A stretch of 64,000 nt of DNA from assembly GCA_944383545.1 (NCBI GenBank), contig CALWPY010000003.1:111698-175697 (forward strand). Reading direction: 5' to 3'. Shown in pieces: positions 42,591-51,904 of this stretch. Under the pieces are notes generated by a model. The model had not been told where the DNA came from. It worked only from the letters and a program-made list of their open reading frames with translations, and did not search any database. A program made the position numbers and the translations under genes. Every line of letters starts with the position of its first letter. Position 1 is the stretch's first letter. The DNA comes from an uncultured Lachnospiraceae bacterium. GTDB taxonomy: Bacteria; Bacillota; Clostridia; Lachnospirales; Lachnospiraceae.

Positions 42591-45500
42591 TCAATTCGTT
42601 AATTCTCCCTCAATCATATTTACGGAAACCAGTGTAGATACTCCTTTTTCCTGCATGGTAATTCCGTAAAGCACGTCAGCCGCCTCCATTGTGCCCTTTC
42701 TATGGGTAATCACTATAAACTGGGTATCCTTTGTAAGTTTATCCAGATACTTTGCAAATCTTCTTACATTTGAATCATCAAGAGCAGCTTCAATCTCATC
42801 CAGAAGACAGAACGGTGAAGGCTTAAGGCTCTGAATTGCAAATAAAAGAGAAATTGCCGTAAGCGATTTTTCACCACCCGAAAGCTGCATCATATTCTGC
42901 AATTTTTTACCCGGTGGCTGAGCATTTATAATAATACCCGATTCCAATATGTTACTGTCATCAACAAGTATAAGGTCTGCCTTTCCTCCTCCGAAAAGCT
43001 CCTTAAATACTTTAGAAAACATTATTTTAATTTCCTTAAAGCGCTCTTCAAACTGCTCCTTCATAGCCCTGTCAAGCTCAGCAATAACATTCTTTAAGTT
43101 TTCTTCTGCCTTAACTATATCATCATGCTGTGTCTTTAAAAATTCATATCTTTCAGACACTGATTTATAATCTTCAATGGCATTTACATTTACATCACCC
43201 AGAAGCTTTATTTTAGATTTAACCGCAGATATTTCCTTTTTAAGCTGTGATGCGTCATTTAAGTCTTCTACTTTAAGTTCTTCGGCTGACTTATATGTAA
43301 GCTCATATTCCTCCCACATATAGTTATTCATGCTCTCGTCCTGTTCCTTAAGCTTTTCAATAGATGAATTCAGCTTAAACAAAGTCTTGTCAAGGACATT
43401 TATGCTGTCAGAAAGTTCCTCACGTTTTGCAAAGAACTCCTTATGTGAGACATTAATCTCATCTCTTTTTTCTGTAAATTCGGAAAGCTTGGCCTCCTTT
43501 ACAGAAATAATTCTTAAATTTTCATCAAAATACTTACGTATCTCGGATATTTTTCTGTTAAGCTCCAAAACCTCCAGACCCTCGCTGTCAAGCTTTGATT
43601 TTAATTCTTCCTGCTCATCAGTATATCTTTTTTCGTTCTGCTTAACTCTTCTTATGTTTTCAATGATGAAATCCACCTGCTGTTTAATTGTATTAAAGGA
43701 AATCATGAGGGTGGAAATTTCTTCATTCTGTTTTGCAAGCTTTTCTTTTTCCTTTTCAATTTCATTTTCTAAATCTGAAATTATGCTTTCTCTTTCTTTA
43801 ATGGCATTCTCATGCTGTCTGTTGGAATCAAAAAGCTCTTCTTTATATTTGTTGATGTCATTTACCTGAATATCGAGTTCAGAATTTTCTTTCCTAACAG
43901 ATGCATATGTCTCTATTACTTTCTGCAGAGCTTCTTCAGTCTGTCTTAAACTGATTGACACTGTATTTCTGTCAAGAGTAAGCTTTTGCAGTTTTTCACT
44001 TAATTTTTCTTTCTGCTCCTTAAGAGCATCCCTCTTCATTTTAAGCTCGGTTTCATCTTTCTGAGATTCAAGAAACTTCGTGTTTACTTTTCCTATTTCC
44101 TCATTAAGTTCATCAAGTTCCCTCTTTCTTCCCAGAAGATTGCTGGTGTTCTTAAAGGCACCACCTGTCATGGCACCTCCCGGATTTATGAGCTCACCTT
44201 CTATTGTTACAAGCCTCAAAGTCTGCCTGTACTTTCTTGCTATTCTTACTGCATTATCAATATTATCTACTACAATACTTCTTCCCAGAAGATTATTTAT
44301 GATGTTTTTATACTTTTCCTCACATTTTACAAGCTGTGAAGCAATTCCAAGCACACCATCTTCTTTAAGTGCTTCTTCGTTTGCCGTAATCTTACCTGTA
44401 ACCTGATTTATCGGAAGAAATGTGGCTCTTCCCGCTTTATTCTGTTTAAGAAATGCAATCATTTCCTGAGCTGTCTTTTCATCTTCCGTAACTATATTCT
44501 GTATACTTCCGCCCAGAGCCGTTTCTATGGCAGTCTCATATTCTTTTTCAACTGTCATAATATCCGCCACAACTCCTATGATTTTGGAATTCGTATCTTT
44601 TTTCTCCATAACACGTCTGATACTGTTTCCGTAACCGTCATAACGCTCTGTAATGTTTCTTAAAGCCTCTTTTTTGGACTTTAAGCTTAAAAGGAGCTGG
44701 TTTAATCTGGCAGTTTCATTTTTTAATGCATTGCTTCTGTCTATATTTGACCTGAGGTCAGCCTCACATTTAGAAAGTGAAGCATTGGAAGTCTTTATAT
44801 TTTCATCCGTTTCAGAAAGAGTCTGATTTAACCTGTCATACTCTTCCCTGTTTTTTAATTCTTCACTTTTTGCCTGCAGAAGTCTCTGGTTAAGCTCTGT
44901 CTTTCTTTTGGTTATATTTTCAAGCATTGTGTCGTATCTTCCGACCTTTGCCTTGAGAGTACCTCCCTCATTCAGAAAATCAATGATATCACCTTTTGCT
45001 TTTTCTATATCGTTTTCTTTTTCCTGAATGGTATTTTCAATTTCCACTGCTTTTCCTTTGGCTTCATCTATTACATCATCGGCATTGTCAAGCTGTTCGT
45101 CCAAAGTATTCTTTCTTGTATATAAATCTTTAAGTTCAGTATGTACAGATTTTATGTCCTCATCCAATACGGCTATTCTGTCATATACTGTCTGCTCGCT
45201 TTTTTTGTAAGAAGAAATCTGCTCTGAAACGACATTAATTTCACCTTCAAAACGCTCATTTGCAAGCTTTTTTTCGTGTATTTCGTTCTTTACCTTTTCA
45301 ATATCGGAATTCAATTTTTCCATTTCGGCTTCAAGTCTGTCATATTCCGTTCTGGTAAATTCAAATTCCTTTTTTAACCTTTCTGAATTTATTTCCGTTT
45401 CGTTTTTCCTTTCTTCATATTCAGAAAGTTTTTCCCTTGTTTTTTCGGCTTCCAAAAGAAATGAATTTACTTCAAGTTTTTTAAGTTCTTCTTTAAAAAT

Positions 45501-46148
45501 AAGATATTTTCTTGCGGTTTCCGACTGTTCTTTAAGAGGTCCCGCCTGTTTTTCCAGCTCCCTTAAAATATCATTTACTCTGTATAAATTCTGTCTTTCA
45601 GATTCCAGGGCCTTCTCTGAAGCAAGCTTATTTTTCTTATATTTTACTATACCTGCAGCCTCATCAAAAAGCTCACGCCTTTCCTCAGGCTTTCCGCTTA
45701 AAATCTTTTCAATCTGTCCCTGTCCGATTATTGAATAACCTTCTTTTCCTATACCCGTGTCAAAAAACAGTCTGTTTACGTCCTTAAGACGGCTTACCGT
45801 ACCGTTTATCAGGTATTCGCTCTCACCTGAAGCATATACTCTTCTTGCTACAGTCACTTCATTATAATCAATAGGAAGCTTATGGTCTGAATTATCAAGT
45901 GTTATTGCCACATATGCAGAGCCCTGAGGCTTTCTTGTTTCAGTACCGGAAAATATGACATCTTCCATTTTTGAGCCTCTTAACTGTTTTGCACTCTGTT
46001 CACCAAGCACCCACCTTACCGCATCAGATATATTACTTTTTCCTGAGCCGTTAGGTCCGACTATTCCCGTTATTCCCTTTTCAAACTTAAACGTAATTTT
46101 ATTTGCAAATGACTTAAAACCATTTATGTCAATACTCTTTAAATACAT
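42591..46148 (-). CDS. smc: Chromosome segregation protein SMC
   Basis: This 1185-residue ATPase condenses and segregates the chromosome together with ScpA and ScpB. Walker A is GPNGSGKS at 31-38. Long coiled coils flank a hinge at about 510-640 (GVVADIMTVEKEYETAIETA). The C-terminal head holds the signature LSGGEKSLTAISLLFAIQ and the Walker B region FCLLDEIEAALDD. Length is normal. It lies 5 bases after rnc and 9 bases before ftsY. scpA and scpB are not in the window. Confidence 0.99.
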   Translation of the reverse strand: MYLKSIDINGFKSFANKITFKFEKGITGIVGPNGSGKSNISDAVRWVLGEQSAKQLRGSKMEDVIFSGTETRKPQGSAYVAITLDNSDHKLPIDYNEVTVARRVYASGESEYLINGTVSRLKDVNRLFFDTGIGKEGYSIIGQGQIEKILSGKPEERRELFDEAAGIVKYKKNKLASEKALESERQNLYRVNDILRELEKQAGPLKEQSETARKYLIFKEELKKLEVNSFLLEAEKTREKLSEYEERKNETEINSERLKKEFEFTRTEYDRLEAEMEKLNSDIEKVKNEIHEKKLANERFEGEINVVSEQISSYKKSEQTVYDRIAVLDEDIKSVHTELKDLYTRKNTLDEQLDNADDVIDEAKGKAVEIENTIQEKENDIEKAKGDIIDFLNEGGTLKAKVGRYDTMLENITKRKTELNQRLLQAKSEELKNREEYDRLNQTLSETDENIKTSNASLSKCEADLRSNIDRSNALKNETARLNQLLLSLKSKKEALRNITERYDGYGNSIRRVMEKKDTNSKIIGVVADIMTVEKEYETAIETALGGSIQNIVTEDEKTAQEMIAFLKQNKAGRATFLPINQVTGKITANEEALKEDGVLGIASQLVKCEEKYKNIINNLLGRSIVVDNIDNAVRIARKYRQTLRLVTIEGELINPGGAMTGGAFKNTSNLLGRKRELDELNEEIGKVNTKFLESQKDETELKMKRDALKEQKEKLSEKLQKLTLDRNTVSISLRQTEEALQKVIETYASVRKENSELDIQVNDINKYKEELFDSNRQHENAIKERESIISDLENEIEKEKEKLAKQNEEISTLMISFNTIKQQVDFIIENIRRVKQNEKRYTDEQEELKSKLDSEGLEVLELNRKISEIRKYFDENLRIISVKEAKLSEFTEKRDEINVSHKEFFAKREELSDSINVLDKTLFKLNSSIEKLKEQDESMNNYMWEEYELTYKSAEELKVEDLNDASQLKKEISAVKSKIKLLGDVNVNAIEDYKSVSERYEFLKTQHDDIVKAEENLKNVIAELDRAMKEQFEERFKEIKIMFSKVFKELFGGGKADLILVDDSNILESGIIINAQPPGKKLQNMMQLSGGEKSLTAISLLFAIQSLKPSPFCLLDEIEAALDDSNVRRFAKYLDKLTKDTQFIVITHRKGTMEAADVLYGITMQEKGVSTLVSVNMIEGELTN

Positions 46149-46153
46149 AAAAT

Positions 46154-46849
46154 TTATTCTCCGTAGTGAAGCTTTATAAGTGTGCTGTGTGCCGCTATCT
46201 GGTCGGCAGCCTTTATGGTATGTCCCTGGCCTTTCTCATATGGTTTTCCATCAAGTAACACCTGCACTTCGTAATTTTTATTGTGGTCCGGACCTGTTTC
46301 TGCTATAAGCTTATATTCCAAAGTCATATTATATTTCTGCGCATATTCCTGAAGCTTTGACTTTGCATCAAAAAACAAAGTCTTTTTTTCTATATCTGTC
46401 ATAAGAAATCTGTCAACATATCTTTCTGCCGGCTCCATGCCTCCATCCAGATATATTGCACCTAAAACCGATTCAAACAAATCACATAAAATTGACGGTC
46501 TTTCCTGCCCGCCTGTCATAAATTCACCGTGACTGAGATAAAGATATGTTCCAAAGCCAAGTTCTTTTGTAATCTGTGATAAAGTATGTTCACAGACAAG
46601 ACTGGCTCTTAATTTAGTAAGTTCACCTTCTGTTTTTTCAGGATAATCCATGAACAGACGCTTACTGGATAAAAACTGCAGAATGGCATCTCCCAGAAAT
46701 TCAAATCTTTCATATGAAGTTATATTTGCATCGGATTTTTCATTGGCATAAGACTTATGTGTAAATGCAATATCCAGATTGTGTTTATCTTTAAAATGAT
46801 AGCCTATGATTTTTTCCAGCTTTGAATAATCTCTGCTTCCGTATACCAT
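46154..46849 (-). CDS. rnc: Ribonuclease III
   Basis: This 231-residue double-strand-specific endoribonuclease matures rRNA and regulates mRNA. The catalytic signature is ERFEFLGDAIL, followed by a second acidic motif (LFESVLGAIYLDGG). A C-terminal double-stranded RNA-binding domain starts near residue 160 (SKLQEYAQKYNMTLEYKLI). It sits between plsX and smc; the acpP gene usual between plsX and rnc is absent. Confidence 0.98.
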   Translation of the reverse strand: MVYGSRDYSKLEKIIGYHFKDKHNLDIAFTHKSYANEKSDANITSYERFEFLGDAILQFLSSKRLFMDYPEKTEGELTKLRASLVCEHTLSQITKELGFGTYLYLSHGEFMTGGQERPSILCDLFESVLGAIYLDGGMEPAERYVDRFLMTDIEKKTLFFDAKSKLQEYAQKYNMTLEYKLIAETGPDHNKNYEVQVLLDGKPYEKGQGHTIKAADQIAAHSTLIKLHYGE

Positions 46850-46885
46850 CTGTCTTTACCTCTCCCAAAAAGCGCGGTGTAATAA

Positions 46886-47890
46886 TTAATTTTGAAGTCC
46901 GTTAATAATCTTACCGCTTACATCCTTTTTAATAAATTCAGAGCACTGTTTTATGGCGCTTATAACCTCATTTTCCTTTGAATTACCATGAATTTTAACA
47001 ACCAGGCCCTTTAATCCGAGTAAAGGTGCTCCGCCTTTATTACTTGCGTCAAACTTTGAAAGCGTCTTCTTAAGATTTTTCTTTATAAGAAGTGCTCCGA
47101 TTTTTCCTTTAAAATTGCTTAACATTGCACCTTTTATTTCTTTCATTAAAGCTTTTGAAAGTCCTTCATAAAGCTTAAGTATGACATTTCCGACAAATGC
47201 TTCGGTAAGCACTACATCAGCCTCTCCATAAGGAATATTTCTGGATTCAATGCTTCCTACAAAATTTATGTCACTGCACTCCCTGAGTAAAGGTATGGTC
47301 TCCTTTACAAGTGCATTTCCTTTCTCGTCCTCACTGCCTATATTTACAATGGCAACCTTAGGATTTTTAATTCCTTCAATTTCTTCCATGTATATAGAGC
47401 CCATTTTTGCAAACTGTACCAGTACCTCCGGCTTTGCATCTACATTTGCACCACAGTCAAGAAGCAGAACAGGTCTTTCCAGAGTAGGAATGAGCGGTGC
47501 AAGCGGTGTTCTTTTTACCCCCTTTGCCCTTCCCACTATAAACTGTCCTCCTGCAAGTACGGCTCCTGAGCTTCCGGCAGAGATAAAAGCATCCGCCTTG
47601 CCCTCCTTTACAAGATTAAGAGCAACAACCATTGAAGAATCCTTCTTTGTTCTTACCGCTTCAACAGGTGCATCATGGCATGTAATTTCCTCAGTTGTAT
47701 TAACAACCTCTATCTGCTCCTTATTATATTGATAACCTTTTAATAGCTCGTTCAGCTCTTTTTCTTTTCCTGTGAGATAAATCTTAATACTGCTGTCAGA
47801 ATTAACTCCTGTTACCGCCCCCTTTACCATAGGCGCTGCACCATTATCTCCACCAAGGGTATCAATCACTATATTAATACTGTCCTTCAT
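46886..47890 (-). CDS. plsX: Phosphate acyltransferase PlsX
   Basis: Converts acyl-ACP to acyl phosphate, the first step of phospholipid synthesis in Firmicutes. The 334-residue protein has the family blocks VIDTLGGDNGAAPMVKGA, SAGSSGAVLAGGQFI and PLLGLKGLVVKIHGNS. It is the first gene of the operon plsX-rnc-smc-ftsY. A near-consensus promoter lies about 50 bases upstream. plsY is not present. Confidence 0.98.
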   Translation of the reverse strand: MKDSINIVIDTLGGDNGAAPMVKGAVTGVNSDSSIKIYLTGKEKELNELLKGYQYNKEQIEVVNTTEEITCHDAPVEAVRTKKDSSMVVALNLVKEGKADAFISAGSSGAVLAGGQFIVGRAKGVKRTPLAPLIPTLERPVLLLDCGANVDAKPEVLVQFAKMGSIYMEEIEGIKNPKVAIVNIGSEDEKGNALVKETIPLLRECSDINFVGSIESRNIPYGEADVVLTEAFVGNVILKLYEGLSKALMKEIKGAMLSNFKGKIGALLIKKNLKKTLSKFDASNKGGAPLLGLKGLVVKIHGNSKENEVISAIKQCSEFIKKDVSGKIINGLQN

Positions 47891-47938
47891 TAAAAAATCT
47901 CCTTCTTATGTAGATATAGATTCTTGTACATCCTATTA

Positions 47939-47967
47939 ATTATATATTTTTAACAAATCCGCGTCAA
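47939..47967 (-). promoter_or_regulatory. Sigma-A promoter of plsX-rnc-smc-ftsY
   Basis: On the minus strand TTGACG (47962-47967) and a perfect TATAAT (47939-47944) are 17 bases apart. Transcription should begin near 47932, giving a leader of about 42 bases. Confidence 0.85.
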
Positions 47968-47997
47968 CCCTTTTAAGATTAGTCCTAATATAACAAT

Positions 47998-48035
47998 AAA
48001 CAGAGGATACCGCTTTCTTACAGTATCCCCTGTTT
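47998..48035 (-). terminator. Probable terminator after rpmF
   Basis: A 13-base stem with one mismatch (47998-48010 with 48023-48035) has a 12-base loop. The following minus-strand sequence is only moderately T-rich, so termination may be partial. Confidence 0.55.
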
Positions 48036-48078
48036 ATTTGTAATACCCACTATAATAAGCCCATAAGACTTTTGTATA

Positions 48079-48258
48079 TTAATCTACAGAAATAATCTCT
48101 TTCTTATTATATGAACCACACTTCTTACATACTCTGTGAGGCATCATGAGTTCACCACACTTACTGCACTTTACAAGAGCAGGAGCTGTCATTTTCCAAT
48201 TTGCTCTGCGCTTATCTCTTCTTGCCTTTGAAGTTTTATTCTTTGGACAAATAGACAT
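48079..48258 (-). CDS. rpmF: 50S ribosomal protein L32 (zinc form)
   Basis: This is a 59-residue large-subunit protein: MSICPKNKTSKARRDKRRAN is the classical L32 start. A zinc ribbon of two pairs, CSKC and CKKC, shows it is the zinc-binding form. I chose ATG at 48258 rather than the GTG four codons upstream, because the GTG overlaps the AAGGAGG site. It has its own promoter. The yceD-like gene often found before rpmF is missing; ackA is there instead. Confidence 0.97.
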   Translation of the reverse strand: MSICPKNKTSKARRDKRRANWKMTAPALVKCSKCGELMMPHRVCKKCGSYNKKEIISVD

Positions 48259-48296
48259 TGTTCGTTCCACCTCCTTAAAAAAATCACACTTTTGTC

Positions 48297-48325
48297 ATTA
48301 TACTAATATAAAGGATAGTTGTCAA
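48297..48325 (-). promoter_or_regulatory. Sigma-A promoter of rpmF
   Basis: Perfect TTGACA (48320-48325) and perfect TATAAT (48297-48302) on the minus strand are 17 bases apart, directly after the ackA stop codon. This is the best consensus promoter in the window. Confidence 0.9.
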
Positions 48326-48337
48326 CAAAAATTTTAA

Positions 48338-49528
48338 TTATTTAAGTAATTCTACAGTTTCTCTGGCAATTTTAAGTTCTTCATTTGTAGGTACGACATA
48401 TACCCTTACTTTTGAGTCATCTGTAGAAATAAGCTTTTCTTCACCACGGACCTTGTTTTTCTCGCTGTCGATTGTAATTCCCAGATATCCGAGATATTCA
48501 CAGATATTTTTTCTTACCTCACCGTCATTTTCACCGATTCCTGCCGTAAATGAAATAGCGTCAACTCCGTTCATAGCAGCCACATAACCGCCAATTATCT
48601 TTGCGGCCTGGTAACAGAACACATCAAAAGCAATTTTTGAACGCTTATCGCCTTCCTTTATTCCTTCATCTATATCTCTGAAATCACTGGTACGGCCGGA
48701 TATTCCATATACACCGGATTCCTTATTTAAAATATTCATGATTTCAGCAATGGATTTATCCTCTTTGCCCGCTATATATTCAATTATTGCCGGGTCTATG
48801 CTGCCGCTTCTGGTACCCATTACTATTCCTTCAAGTGGCGTGAGACCCATTGAGGTGTCTATGGATTTTCCGCCTTTAACAGCACAAATGCTGGCACCGC
48901 CGCCTAGATGACAGACAATCACTTTTGTATCTTCAGCAGGCTTACCAAGAAGTTCTATGGTCCTGTTAGACACAAAACTGTGGCTTGTACCGTGAAAACC
49001 ATATCTTCTTATTTTATAATCCTCATAATATTTATAAGGTATTCCATATATATATGCCTTTTCGGGCATTGTCTGGTGAAAAGCAGTATCAAATACGGCA
49101 ATATTAGGAACACCGGGCATAAGTTTACGGCATGCCTCAATTCCTATGAGATTTGCAAGATTATGAAGAGGTGCAAGGTCATTACACTCCTCAATGGCAG
49201 CATATACTTCATCATCTATAATAACTGAAGAAGCAAACTTTTCTCCTCCGTGAACAACTCTGTGTCCTACCGCATCAATCTCAGAAAGTGATTCAATGGC
49301 ACCGTTTTCCTTATCCAGAAGCTGTTCCACAACAAGCCTTACTGCCTCATTATGATTTGGCATAGGCGCTTCTATAACTTTTTTCTCCTTACCTGAAGTA
49401 GTATGTTTAAGAACTCCGTCTATTTTAATTCTCTCACATATTCCTTTTGCAAGTACTTCTTCCTTGTCAGAATCAATCAGCTGATACTTCAGTGAAGAAG
49501 AGCCACAGTTAATTACCAATATTTTCAT
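48338..49528 (-). CDS. ackA: Acetate kinase
   Basis: Interconverts acetyl phosphate and acetate with ATP formation, a major energy step in fermenters. The 396-residue protein starts MKILVINCGSSSLKYQLID. It contains the family signatures GHRVVHGGEKF, DTAFHQTMPEKAY, RYGFHGTSH and FTAGIGEND. pta, its usual partner, is not adjacent. It lies 36 bases downstream of the diguanylate cyclase gene and directly upstream of the rpmF promoter. Confidence 0.98.
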   Translation of the reverse strand: MKILVINCGSSSLKYQLIDSDKEEVLAKGICERIKIDGVLKHTTSGKEKKVIEAPMPNHNEAVRLVVEQLLDKENGAIESLSEIDAVGHRVVHGGEKFASSVIIDDEVYAAIEECNDLAPLHNLANLIGIEACRKLMPGVPNIAVFDTAFHQTMPEKAYIYGIPYKYYEDYKIRRYGFHGTSHSFVSNRTIELLGKPAEDTKVIVCHLGGGASICAVKGGKSIDTSMGLTPLEGIVMGTRSGSIDPAIIEYIAGKEDKSIAEIMNILNKESGVYGISGRTSDFRDIDEGIKEGDKRSKIAFDVFCYQAAKIIGGYVAAMNGVDAISFTAGIGENDGEVRKNICEYLGYLGITIDSEKNKVRGEEKLISTDDSKVRVYVVPTNEELKIARETVELLK

Positions 49529-49564
49529 TACTATATCTTCCTTTCTAAAAATATAATTAATATT

Positions 49565-51253
49565 TTAATCGCATGTACCGTCTACTACAAGCATACCCCT
49601 GCCATTTTCCTTAGAATAATACATTAAAGAGTCTGCTCTTCTTATAAGCTCATCAGTTGAAGCACAAAGCTCAGGATAAGATGTAAGTCCTATTGACACA
49701 TTTACATGTATTTCTTTTCCTTCATAGAATATAGTAGTATTTTTAATTCTGTCATGCATACTTTCAAGTATTGCAGATGCAACTTCTGCCGAAGTTTTGG
49801 GAAGTACCAGCAAAAATTCTTCTCCTCCGTATCTGCAGGCAAATCCTCCATACTGTTCTGCAGTTTCTCTGTCAATATCTGCTATCATTTTTATTACTTC
49901 ATCACCTGCCAGATGACCATATGTGTCATTTATACTTTTAAATTTATCTATATCAAAAAGCGCAACTGATAAATTGAGATTGTTTTCTTCAGCTATTTTA
50001 CATTCTTTTAAGAACAGTTCATTAAAATAAAGCCTGTTATATATTCCGGTAAGTCCATCCTTCCTTGCCATATCTTCCATTCTAAGATAAAGCTGTGTAC
50101 TCTTTAATACAGAATTAAATTCCACAACCAGTGATTCATAATATTTTGTTCCTGATTCAAAAAAGTCTTTATTTTTTGAAGCTATAAGCATAATTCCGTA
50201 TATATCTTCCGTATTGAAAAGTGGAAAAATACTTACTGCATGTATATTTGAATCTCCTACAAATTCATATTTTCCTTTTAAAATACCCGTTTCCATGATA
50301 TTTAATGTATTCCCTGATACTTTTATTTCGTCATAAATCTTTGCGATACATTTACCGAGTTTTTTCTGCATTGAAGACATGTTTGAATTTATCATAACAC
50401 AAGGGTATTTATTCATATATACATCTTCTCTGATATAGAAAGCGCATATCTCCGGTTTTTTCACCTCCATAACAGATTCTGTAATCACATTTATACATTT
50501 TAAAATATCAAAAGTAGATGACATGTATTTCATGACATCATTTTGAGATTTAATCTCATAGTTTATCTGCTCTAAGTTTTCATTAATTTTTGAAAGACTG
50601 ATTTTATGAAAATTAATTTCCTCATTTACGGATTTCATTTTGTCACGAAGTATAATAAGTTCATTATTTGCATCCTCGAGCTTACTGTTTTTATTTATCA
50701 GTCTCAAATTTTTATCATTTAAAGCATTTGTAAAATAATAAAAATAATCCACAATATAATATACTATAAGAAAGGCAATTAATGTAAGAACTATAGAAAT
50801 TGCCCATGACATTTGTGACGGAGAGCCATATAAAAAAATTACAGACAAAAACTGCGGTACAAAAACCATAGTCAGTTTTGTACCCCTGTTTAAATTATCA
50901 TCTATTGCATCATAAAGCAGAAAATCATAACACAGCATAAGAAGAATTCCCACTATAGGATAGGCAATTAAAGCATCTTCTTTAACTATTGCCATACAGA
51001 CAATATATATTATAATTTCAATATATCTGGAAATAATATATACTTTTTTTCTGTTAAATAAATCCAGACTCAGAATTATTTTTTCATAAATATAACTTAA
51101 TACAAGGCAGATTACCATAATATAGACATTAGTATTACTGCTTATCATCTGTGCCTGTATTCCCATAACAAGGTAAATAATAAAAAGTACATATACTGCC
51201 TTATGTAAAATATTATTTCTTTTTGCGTATTCTTTCGAATAGACATCTTTCAT
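49565..51253 (-). CDS. Membrane diguanylate cyclase (GGDEF)
   Basis: This 562-residue protein has about six membrane helices in residues 18-178 and a coiled coil at about 180-245. A GAF-like region (about 245-375) precedes a C-terminal GGDEF domain (about 395-558). The active-site motif is GGEEF at 476-480, so it should make cyclic di-GMP from GTP. The RxxD inhibitory site expected at 467-470 is QYGG, so product inhibition through that site is unlikely. The input signal is unknown. It stands between coaE and ackA. Confidence 0.9.
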   Translation of the reverse strand: MKDVYSKEYAKRNNILHKAVYVLFIIYLVMGIQAQMISSNTNVYIMVICLVLSYIYEKIILSLDLFNRKKVYIISRYIEIIIYIVCMAIVKEDALIAYPIVGILLMLCYDFLLYDAIDDNLNRGTKLTMVFVPQFLSVIFLYGSPSQMSWAISIVLTLIAFLIVYYIVDYFYYFTNALNDKNLRLINKNSKLEDANNELIILRDKMKSVNEEINFHKISLSKINENLEQINYEIKSQNDVMKYMSSTFDILKCINVITESVMEVKKPEICAFYIREDVYMNKYPCVMINSNMSSMQKKLGKCIAKIYDEIKVSGNTLNIMETGILKGKYEFVGDSNIHAVSIFPLFNTEDIYGIMLIASKNKDFFESGTKYYESLVVEFNSVLKSTQLYLRMEDMARKDGLTGIYNRLYFNELFLKECKIAEENNLNLSVALFDIDKFKSINDTYGHLAGDEVIKMIADIDRETAEQYGGFACRYGGEEFLLVLPKTSAEVASAILESMHDRIKNTTIFYEGKEIHVNVSIGLTSYPELCASTDELIRRADSLMYYSKENGRGMLVVDGTCD

Positions 51254-51316
51254 ATATAAATCCGTCCCCTGTTTTACAATATTAAACTTTTTAAAAATAT
51301 TTTTTATTTAACGTAT

Positions 51317-51904
51317 TTAATAAAGCAGTCTGTAAAGCTCTTCAGAAACATTATCAAAACTTTTACTGTTATCAATTACATAATCGGAGTTTTTTATGTA
51401 AAATTCATCCTCAGGCTGATTTTTTACTATCTCCATACACTTTTCATCAGAATACCCGCGCTGGATTTTTAGTCTTCTAATTCTTACATCAAGTGGTACA
51501 TAAATATACCAGATTTCGTCACATATACTCTTATAACCATCCTGAATAAGAAGAGCTGCTTCTATAATAAAAAATTTGACGCTCCCCTCTTCTTTTTTAT
51601 TCCTGATTAAATCAAGTATGCTGATTTTTACAAGAGGATGCACAATGGCATTTAAAGCCATAAGCTTATTTTTATCCTCAAATACAATTTCACCCAGTTT
51701 TTTTCTGTTAATTGTCTTATCTTCATTTAAAATCTGAGTTCCAAACTGTTTTATGATTTCATCATATATTGTCATACCGGGAAGCATGAGCTCGTGGGCA
51801 AGTTTATCTGCTTCCACAACATAAGCTCCATACTTTTCTTCAAGCTCATAAAGCACTCTGCTCTTTCCTGAGCCCACTCCACCCGTAATTCCTATTACTT
51901 TCAT
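51317..51904 (-). CDS. coaE: Dephospho-CoA kinase
   Basis: Phosphorylates dephospho-CoA to coenzyme A, the last step of the pathway. The 195-residue P-loop kinase starts MKVIGITGGVGSGKS, and contains EADKLAHELM and IEAALLIQDGY, typical of CoaE. Its ATG directly follows the polA stop codon with no gap, so translation is coupled. polA-coaE is a common Firmicutes pair. Confidence 0.96.
   Translation of the reverse strand: MKVIGITGGVGSGKSRVLYELEEKYGAYVVEADKLAHELMLPGMTIYDEIIKQFGTQILNEDKTINRKKLGEIVFEDKNKLMALNAIVHPLVKISILDLIRNKKEEGSVKFFIIEAALLIQDGYKSICDEIWYIYVPLDVRIRRLKIQRGYSDEKCMEIVKNQPEDEFYIKNSDYVIDNSKSFDNVSEELYRLLY

Noticed and set aside
43330-43869. Open frame of 179 codons on the plus strand
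   Set aside because: It is antisense to the coiled-coil part of smc and is Ser/Leu/Phe-rich, as expected from complementing Glu/Lys-rich codons.
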